A DNA stretch of 64,000 nucleotides, from positions 29,802-93,801 of the forward strand of contig CAZOJI010000012.1 in NCBI GenBank assembly GCA_964580055.1, given 5' to 3'. A model generated the notes under the pieces. It made no database searches and was not told the DNA's origin. It was given only the letters and a program-made list of their open reading frames with translations. The first letter of the stretch is position 1. The number at the start of each line of letters is the position of its first letter. The position numbers and the translations under genes were made by a program. The stretch is from JBDGYW01 sp964580055 (lineage in GTDB: Bacteria > Gemmatimonadota > Gemmatimonadetes > Gemmatimonadales > GWC2-71-9). This document shows positions 58,478-64,000 of the stretch, one piece after another.

Positions 58478-60280
58478 ATGGCGCTACGCGTTGCGGTTGC
58501 CCAGATCAGAACGAGAAAAGCCGATTACCCTGAAAACCTCCGTAAGGTGGGGGCTACGCTCGCCGACATATCCCGGTGGGAGAGACCACCGGGCCTGATG
58601 GTGTTTCCCGAGACGGTGATGACCGGCTATTTCGTGGAGGCCGGCGTGAGAGAGTGCGCCGTCACCGCCGGCACTCTGTGCAGCGATCTCGCCGCGATGC
58701 ATGCGGCCGTTGGGGCTCCGGCCCTCGACGTGGTGGTGGGCTTCTACGAGGAATTCCGGAACCGGTACTTCGTATCGGCCGTCTACGTTACGCTGACGGG
58801 CGGGGATCCGGTCGTCCGTCATGTGCACCGCAAGTTGTTTCTACCCACCTACGGGGTATTCGACGAGAAACGGTTCGTGGGTCACGGAAGGTCGCTGCGG
58901 TCCTTCGAGGCGGAGTGGGGCAGGGGGGCTATCCTCATATGCGAAGACGCCTTCCATTCCATATCGGCCTCGCTCGCGGCGCTCGACGGTGCACAGGTCA
59001 TCTTCGTGCCCAGCTCTGCTCCCGCCAGGGGTATCGGACCGTCGCCGAGCGGCGCGAAGCACGCCGGCCCCAGGCCCGGAAGCGTGGCGGCCTGGGACCT
59101 GGTGATCAGGCGTTTGGCGAACGAGAACGGGGTTTACCTCGTGCTTGCCCAACCGGTAGGATTCGAAGGGGGCAAGGCTCTGCAGGGCGGCTCTACTATC
59201 GTGGCGCCCGACGGCGAGATCATGGTGACGGCGCCTTCGTTCGAGGAAGCTTTGATCGTGGCCGACCTGGACCTGGACCTCCTCACGAGGGTCCGGGCCG
59301 ACGAACCGCTGTTGGCGGATCTGGAGTATCGGCTTCCTGTGTTGTTGCAGGCGGCCGAGGCGGAAACTGAGCCGCTGGAGTTCGACGGGCCGCGCGTAAC
59401 GGTAGACGTGGCCGATCGTCCGGAACCGGCCGGCCACGGGATCGTAGAGGTCCCGGACGCGCCCGACCCGCTCGCAATCGACTGCGACTTGGCCGAGCGC
59501 TGGCTGGTTGCGTTTCTGGAGGACGAAATCTTGCGGCGTCGCGATTTCCAAACGGCGGTAGTGGGGTTGTCGGGCGGCGTCGACAGCTCTGTCGCCGCGA
59601 TCCTGGCGGCTCGAGCACTGGGGCCCGAGAACGTGATCGGCGTTCGTATGCCCTACAAGACGTCGAGTCAGGACAGCCTCGACCACGCACAGTTGGTGGC
59701 CGAGCGGTTCGGCCTGCGCATGGAAACCATCAACATCACCGGGGCCGTGGACGGGTATCTCGCATCGGCGGGCGACACCGGGGACGATACCCGCAAGGGC
59801 AACGCCATGGCCCGATTGCGGATGATCACTCTGTTCGACCTCTCGGCAAAATACGCGGCGCTGCCGGTGGGTACGGGCAACAAGACCGAGCGGTTGTTCG
59901 GGTATTTCACCTGGCACGGTGACGACGCGCCGCCGATCAATCCGCTGGGCGACCTCTACAAGACCCAGGTAACAGAGCTGGCCCGCCACGTTGGAGTCCC
60001 CGGGGAGATCTTGGCCAAGCCGCCCACCGCGGATCTCGTGCGCGGGCAGACCGACGAGTCCGACCTGGGAATATCCTATGGCGACGCCGACAGGATTCTG
60101 CACTGGCTGCTCACGGGCTTGCGACCGGAACAGATAGTGGAGCGCGGTTTCGATCCGGCCGACGTGGAACTCGTTAGGAGCCGCCTTGACGGCACGCACT
60201 GGAAGCGCAGGCTGCCAACTGTGGCGATGCTCAGCCACACTGCAATCGGCGAATCGTATCTCCGGCCGGTGGACTACTGA
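58478..60280 (+). CDS. nadE: Glutamine-dependent NAD+ synthetase
   Basis: 600 residues. The N-terminal nitrilase-type glutaminase has the Glu-Lys-Cys triad at 45 (FPETVMTGY), 119 (RKLFLPTYG) and 155 (LICEDAFH). The C-terminal synthetase has the pyrophosphate loop GLSGGVDSSVAA near 364 and GTGNKTERLFGYFTWHGDDA. It forms NAD from nicotinic acid adenine dinucleotide using glutamine nitrogen. It is slightly shorter than the 680-residue mycobacterial enzyme but contains both domains. It lies in a plus-strand run with DUF72 and receiver genes without clear functional link. The 260 bp after it hold no gene that I can recognise. Confidence 0.95.
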   Translation: MALRVAVAQIRTRKADYPENLRKVGATLADISRWERPPGLMVFPETVMTGYFVEAGVRECAVTAGTLCSDLAAMHAAVGAPALDVVVGFYEEFRNRYFVSAVYVTLTGGDPVVRHVHRKLFLPTYGVFDEKRFVGHGRSLRSFEAEWGRGAILICEDAFHSISASLAALDGAQVIFVPSSAPARGIGPSPSGAKHAGPRPGSVAAWDLVIRRLANENGVYLVLAQPVGFEGGKALQGGSTIVAPDGEIMVTAPSFEEALIVADLDLDLLTRVRADEPLLADLEYRLPVLLQAAEAETEPLEFDGPRVTVDVADRPEPAGHGIVEVPDAPDPLAIDCDLAERWLVAFLEDEILRRRDFQTAVVGLSGGVDSSVAAILAARALGPENVIGVRMPYKTSSQDSLDHAQLVAERFGLRMETINITGAVDGYLASAGDTGDDTRKGNAMARLRMITLFDLSAKYAALPVGTGNKTERLFGYFTWHGDDAPPINPLGDLYKTQVTELARHVGVPGEILAKPPTADLVRGQTDESDLGISYGDADRILHWLLTGLRPEQIVERGFDPADVELVRSRLDGTHWKRRLPTVAMLSHTAIGESYLRPVDY

Positions 60281-60541
60281 GGGCCGGCAAACGAACGAGA
60301 ATCTCGGTGTGCACAGAGGTCCAGCCCAATCCGGCCATCAAAGACAGCAGTCGATGATGGCGCGAGATGCAACCCTCGACGCGCACGAAAGTTCCTTTTC
60401 TTCCACCCGTCGTCTTGAAGCCACCTGGCTGGTTACTTTTCGTTTCAAACGGAACTTCAGGCGATCGGAAGTCTGGCCGCGAGTTGACGCCGATGCGACG
60501 GCGCGACTCCTTGCGGCTCAGCGGTGCGCCGTTGGGAAAAG

Positions 60542-60973
60542 ATGAGCGAGAGACCGATGCGGTATTTCACACTCGAGGAAGCGAACGCCACTCTTCCGTA
60601 TGTCAGCGCCATAGTGAACGACGTGGTCGAAGCGTATGGCGAATGGCGCGACCACGTGGCCAAATATGAGGTAAAGGCGGCGAGCAGCCGCTCCGAACAC
60701 GGTGAACCGGAAGATCAGATTGCACTGCGCACCGCTGTGGAGGAAATCGCGCGCCGCATAAGCGGATACCTGAAGGAACTCGAGAGCGTCGGCTGTACCT
60801 TCAAGGGCTTTGACGACGGGCTGGTCGACTTTCTGTCCACGCGCGACGGCAGAGACATCTTCCTGTGCTGGAAGTTGGGCGAGCCGGAGATCACCTACTG
60901 GCACGAGGTGGAAGCCGGATTCGCCGGCCGCCAGCCTCTCACGCGTGAATTCGTGAGTGGAGAATCTCGATAA
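60542..60973 (+). CDS. DUF2203 family protein
   Basis: 143 residues from the ATG at 60542, with GGGAAAAG just upstream. RYFTLEEANATLPYVSAIVNDVVEAY, then QIALRTAVEEIARRISGYLKELESVGCTFKGFDDGLVDFLSTRDGRDIFLCWKLGEPEITYWHEVEAGFAGRQPL, match DUF2203, a helical bundle with a short beta end of unknown function, common next to housekeeping genes in several phyla. The next gene starts 17 bases before its stop. Confidence 0.87.
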   Translation: MSERPMRYFTLEEANATLPYVSAIVNDVVEAYGEWRDHVAKYEVKAASSRSEHGEPEDQIALRTAVEEIARRISGYLKELESVGCTFKGFDDGLVDFLSTRDGRDIFLCWKLGEPEITYWHEVEAGFAGRQPLTREFVSGESR

Positions 60974-61442
60974 GGTGCTGATCGTACGCTTCCTCCATTA
61001 TCTGGGCATGGCCATGTGGATCGGCGGGGTGCTCTCGGGGCTCGTGTTGGCGGCGCGCGGCGGGAAGGAGCCGGCGCAGGTACGCGCGCCCCTGCTCGAG
61101 ATGTTTGCGAGACTGCACACCACCGTCATCGTCCCCGGGGCCTTGCTCACGGGAGCCTCCGGCGTTCTGTGGAGCATGGCTCTCGCCGGCGGGCAAGGCA
61201 CGGAGAGCCGGGTGGCGCCGCTGGGGTTGTGGATCATGTCGGGGGCCGGCTTCCTGGGTGTATTGCTGATCGCGTTCGTGGCCCTTCCGGCCGCGGTCAG
61301 GCTCGGCATCCTTGCTGTTCCGACAGAGGACGGGCACATGCTTCCCGAATTCGAGCGGCAGAGGAAACGGCTGCTGGGTGCCTCGATCGCGTCGGGCGTG
61401 CTGGCCGCCGTCTCGCTATTCGCGTCGGTGCTGGCCCCGTGA
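60957..61442 (+). CDS. Four-helix inner-membrane protein
   Basis: 161 residues with four hydrophobic segments: IVRFLHYLGMAMWIGGVLSGLVLA, LHTTVIVPGALLTGASGVLWSMALA, LWIMSGAGFLGVLLIAFVALP and LGASIASGVLAAVSLFASVLAP. The first segment's HxxGMAxWxGG pattern with histidines in helix 1 and 2 resembles DUF2269/CopD-like membrane proteins. GTG start overlapping DUF2203 by 17 bp. It precedes the Mla genes by 51 bp and may share their transcript. Function unknown. Confidence 0.7.
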   Translation: MENLDKVLIVRFLHYLGMAMWIGGVLSGLVLAARGGKEPAQVRAPLLEMFARLHTTVIVPGALLTGASGVLWSMALAGGQGTESRVAPLGLWIMSGAGFLGVLLIAFVALPAAVRLGILAVPTEDGHMLPEFERQRKRLLGASIASGVLAAVSLFASVLAP

Positions 61443-61493
61443 CAACGAGCCGTCGCCTGTCCAACCGGCGAGAACGGCCCGAGGGAGTCGGGA

Positions 61494-62321
61494 ATGGCTG
61501 AGCGCTGGCGCTTGACGGGCTCCTACGCTGTAGTTCAGCCCAAGCGCTATCCGGACATCCGACAGATTGTCGGCCGCGCGACGCTGCGCGCCGCCAGTCA
61601 CGTTGGTAGGGTGGCCTATTTGGTGTGGCGGTGCATCATAGGATTGCCCGAATGGAGAATCTGGGTTCCCCGTGCCGTAGAGCAGGGCGTCCACGTGGGA
61701 TACGGCTCGCTGTTTATCATCATTCTCACCGCCGCTTTCGCGGGCGGAGTGACCTCGTTACAGGCGGGGTACCAGTTCACTTCGGGTATCCCGGTTTACG
61801 TCGCCGCGGGCGTGATCACGCAGTCCATCGTGCTCGAGTTGGGGCCGGTGCTGACGGCTTTGATTCTCGCGGGGCGCGTCGGCGCGCGCTACGCGGCGGA
61901 GCTGGGCACGATGCGGGTGACGGAGCAGATCGACGCCCTGGAGAGTCTGGGGCGCTCCTCCGTGTCGCACCTGATTCTGCCGCGAGTGGTAGCGGGTCTC
62001 GTAATGGTGCCGGTATTGGTAATGGTCGCCAACGCAATCGGCATCGGTGCGGGGTGGATTGCGGCCAAGAGTTCCCTGGACATGAGCAACGCCGATTTTG
62101 TGTACGGGTCGCGGTATTTCTTCAAGACGTTCGACATGTGGTACTCAATGATCAAGTCGTTCGCGTTCGGCCTCGCGATAACGATCATTCCGTGTTACAT
62201 GGGGTTCAGCACCAGGCAGGGCGCCGAGGGCGTGGGCCGCGCCACCACCGCGGCCGTGGTGGCCTCGTCGGTGCTCATCCTCTTCCTGGACGTGGCATTG
62301 GCCAGAATTCTGTTGCAGTGA
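61494..62321 (+). CDS. MlaE-type ABC transporter permease
   Basis: 275 residues. The core (VEQGVHVGYGSLFIIILTAAFAGGVTSLQAGYQFTSGIPVYVAAGVITQSIVLELGPVLTALILAGRVGARYAAELGTMRVTEQIDALESLG) is the MlaE/DUF140 signature of the permease for phospholipid trafficking between membranes. An N-terminal amphipathic helix and about five membrane helices are evident. It pairs with the ATPase and the MCE protein that follow, and its stop overlaps the ATPase start by one base (TGATG). Confidence 0.94.
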   Translation: MAERWRLTGSYAVVQPKRYPDIRQIVGRATLRAASHVGRVAYLVWRCIIGLPEWRIWVPRAVEQGVHVGYGSLFIIILTAAFAGGVTSLQAGYQFTSGIPVYVAAGVITQSIVLELGPVLTALILAGRVGARYAAELGTMRVTEQIDALESLGRSSVSHLILPRVVAGLVMVPVLVMVANAIGIGAGWIAAKSSLDMSNADFVYGSRYFFKTFDMWYSMIKSFAFGLAITIIPCYMGFSTRQGAEGVGRATTAAVVASSVLILFLDVALARILLQ

Positions 62322-63070
62322 TGATAGAGTTACGCGGAGTGGAGAAGAGCTTCGGAACGTTGGTGGTTCTGGACGGTGTGGATTTCATCGTGGAGCAGGG
62401 AGAGACCGTAGCCCTGCTGGGGCCGTCGGGAGCCGGGAAGAGCGTACTGCTCAAGCACATCAACGGGCTCATTCATCCGGACGAGGGCGAGGTCACGGTT
62501 GACGGCCTGAACGTGCGGCGTCTCAAGGGCGGGGCGCTCTCCGATCTGCGCAGCCGCATAGGGTACGTGTTCCAGTTCGGCGCCCTGTTCGACTCCATGG
62601 ACGTGTTCGAGAACATCAAGCTGGGCATTTCGGACGACGAGTGCGCCTCAGATGCGAGCTACTGCACGGATCGGGTGGCGGAGTGCCTGGATCTGGTGAA
62701 CCTGCCGCGCAGCACGGCGCAGAAGTATCCGGGCGACCTCTCGGGCGGGATGCGAAAGCGGGTGGGCGTGGCCCGTGCGATAGCCGGGAGGCCCACATAT
62801 CTCTTGTATGACGAGCCCACCTCGGGGCTGGATCCGGTGAACGCCGACATAATCGACTCGCTGGTGGAGAAGCTGCGCGACGAGCTGGGTGCCACCGGCG
62901 TGATGGTCACCCACGACGTGAGAGGGGCGTTTCGGGTGGCGGACCGCGTGGCGCTGCTCTCCGGCGGAAAGATCCACGCCATGGGAACCCCTGAAGAAAT
63001 GATGGAGAGCACCGACGATGCCGTGCGCCAGTTCCTGGAGCGCGACTTCGGCGGAGCCTTCGTGCGTTGA
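62321..63070 (+). CDS. MlaF-type ABC transporter ATPase
   Basis: 249 residues from the ATG that shares its A with the permease stop. Walker A GPSGAGKS at 34-41, signature DLSGGMRKRVGVARAIAG, Walker B YLLYDEPTSGLDP, and VMVTHDVRGAFRVADRVALLSGG complete an ABC ATPase of the MlaF subgroup, with a short insertion after FDSMDVFENIKLG. It powers movement of phospholipid, or possibly other lipids, with MlaE and MlaD. Confidence 0.95.
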   Translation: MIELRGVEKSFGTLVVLDGVDFIVEQGETVALLGPSGAGKSVLLKHINGLIHPDEGEVTVDGLNVRRLKGGALSDLRSRIGYVFQFGALFDSMDVFENIKLGISDDECASDASYCTDRVAECLDLVNLPRSTAQKYPGDLSGGMRKRVGVARAIAGRPTYLLYDEPTSGLDPVNADIIDSLVEKLRDELGATGVMVTHDVRGAFRVADRVALLSGGKIHAMGTPEEMMESTDDAVRQFLERDFGGAFVR

Positions 63071-63083
63071 GAGGCCGACTAAC

Positions 63084-63971
63084 ATGGACCTGTACTACAA
63101 AGAAGAGATAAAGGTGGGAGTGCTGGTGATCGTTGCGGTTGCGATCTTCTTCGGCGGGCTGATGTGGCTCACGGGGCGCAGCTTCACCACCGGGCGCATC
63201 GACGTGCTCGTCGACTTCGATGACATCGGATCGCTCCAGGCCGGCGACCCGGTGCAGATATCGGGATATATGGTAGGCACCGTCGGCGCCGTCCGGCTGG
63301 AGCGGGAGAGCACGGTGCACGTCAAGCTCGAGGTGGACGGGCGGTTTCGGCCCAAGGCGGATGCATCGGCCGCGATCAGGGCGTTGGACTTCCTGGGGGC
63401 CAAATTCGTCGAGTACAGTCCCGGCACGGCGCCCGGCTATCTGCCGGAAGGGGAGCACATCGACGGCACCAGCAGCGTGGACATTGCCGAGGTAGCGGGC
63501 GGTCTCACGCACGAAGCGGGCGAGGTGCTGCTGGGAGCGCAGCGCATGGTGTCTGAGCAGATGAACGCGGACGTGCGGGCCACGCTTGCGGCCGTGCGCG
63601 AGGCGCTCGACGTGGTAACCCGGGTGGGCGAGGGTCCGCTGGTGGACGAGGCGCGGGGCACGTTTCGGAACCTCGAGCGCGTGGCCAGCCGGCTGGACAC
63701 GACTCTGGCCAACCCGGCGATAGAGGAGTCGCTGTCCCAGCTCGACGAGTTGACCGAAAACGTGACGGAGATGACCCAAGGGCTCGCCGGCGCCACGATG
63801 GCGCTCTCGGCCATGCTGAACAGAATGAGCGACTCGACTGGAACGCTCGGCAAGCTCATGTCAGATAGCACCATCCACAATGACGTGCACGAGGTGTTGG
63901 TCTCGCTGCGCAAGCTGCTCGACGACATGAGGGAGAGCCCGGGCAGGTATACGTTTGTGTCGGTGTTCTGA
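63084..63971 (+). CDS. MlaD-type MCE domain protein
   Basis: 295 residues from the ATG at 63084. One N-terminal membrane helix (EIKVGVLVIVAVAIFFGGLMWLTG) is followed by a single MCE domain (DVLVDFDDIGSLQAGDPVQISGYMVGTVGAVRL to ALDFLGAKFVEYSPG) and a long helical part (TLAAVREALDVVTRVG to TLGKLMSDSTIHNDVHEVLVSL). It would hold the substrate in the periplasm as a ring. The helical tail is longer than in E. coli MlaD, closer to tunnel-forming MCE proteins such as YebT/PqiB relatives. No mlaC or mlaA follows within the window. Confidence 0.93.
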   Translation: MDLYYKEEIKVGVLVIVAVAIFFGGLMWLTGRSFTTGRIDVLVDFDDIGSLQAGDPVQISGYMVGTVGAVRLERESTVHVKLEVDGRFRPKADASAAIRALDFLGAKFVEYSPGTAPGYLPEGEHIDGTSSVDIAEVAGGLTHEAGEVLLGAQRMVSEQMNADVRATLAAVREALDVVTRVGEGPLVDEARGTFRNLERVASRLDTTLANPAIEESLSQLDELTENVTEMTQGLAGATMALSAMLNRMSDSTGTLGKLMSDSTIHNDVHEVLVSLRKLLDDMRESPGRYTFVSVF

Positions 63972-64000
63972 TCAGGTGAGACACTTGGGGGGCGCGCCCC

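Noticed and set aside
60281..60541. A gene or RNA in the 260-bp gap after nadE
   Set aside because: Short frames here have poor composition, and no tRNA-like cloverleaf, riboswitch core or strong hairpin was found by eye.

Overview
The gene content suggests a high-GC, Gram-negative, aerobic heterotroph of the Gemmatimonadota type. The hints are a Ser/Thr kinase with a 2TM region, secreted S9 and beta-propeller proteins, an OmpA protein with thrombospondin type 3 repeats, an Mla-type ABC system and a DnaE2/ImuB mutasome. This is inference: there is no rRNA or other marker gene. I see no tRNA, rRNA, insertion sequence, prophage or CRISPR array.

Layout. 1-8085 is one tightly packed plus-strand run: a class V aminotransferase (cut by the window edge), a LOG-family protein, a deoxyhypusine-synthase-like enzyme, thiolase, a FadJ-type hydratase/dehydrogenase, proline dehydrogenase, a small unknown protein and RsgA. 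8079-13584 holds an HNH protein, a small helical protein, a membrane Ser/Thr kinase and Lon. 13636-23000 is mostly envelope and secreted proteins plus an aconitase-family enzyme with unusual domain order, ending in a membrane GAF chemoreceptor-like protein. Divergent from that receptor, at 23111-23344, lies a short gene that ordinary gene calling misses: a SelW/Rdx-family selenoprotein whose UGA (codon 11) forms a CxxU motif and is followed by a bacterial-type SECIS hairpin. 23469-32836 carries a dicarboxylate symporter, a DEAH helicase, TetR, a PAS/Fis regulator, an outer-membrane barrel, a lipoprotein and IspH.

32855-39483 is a five-gene minus-strand DNA-damage-tolerance operon: a 61-aa zinc ribbon, an Rv2578c-type radical SAM protein, ImuB, a detached ImuB C-terminal/DUF6504 module and DnaE2. 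No ImuA is visible. A promoter with an 11-bp-period direct repeat over its -10 box precedes it. GGCGGTA-type repeats lie in the N-terminal coding parts of the radical SAM gene and imuB. 39663-41543 is a Na/phosphate symporter with a PhoU partner. 41565-46881 is a two-gene adenine methylase plus SNF2 helicase module that looks like a stripped-down restriction or DISARM-like defence system. 46975-53019 holds DUF402, S9 peptidase, DUF2784, two tandem symporters and an RsbRD-like protein.

53089-63971 is housekeeping: an alpha/beta hydrolase, NUDIX, a DtxR/MntR regulator, a 3-hydroxyacyl-CoA dehydrogenase, SnoaL and DUF72 proteins, a membrane-anchored receiver, NadE, DUF2203, a four-helix membrane protein and MlaE-MlaF-MlaD. 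Start codons were adjusted by hand where a Shine-Dalgarno sequence, overlap or family N-terminus supported it.
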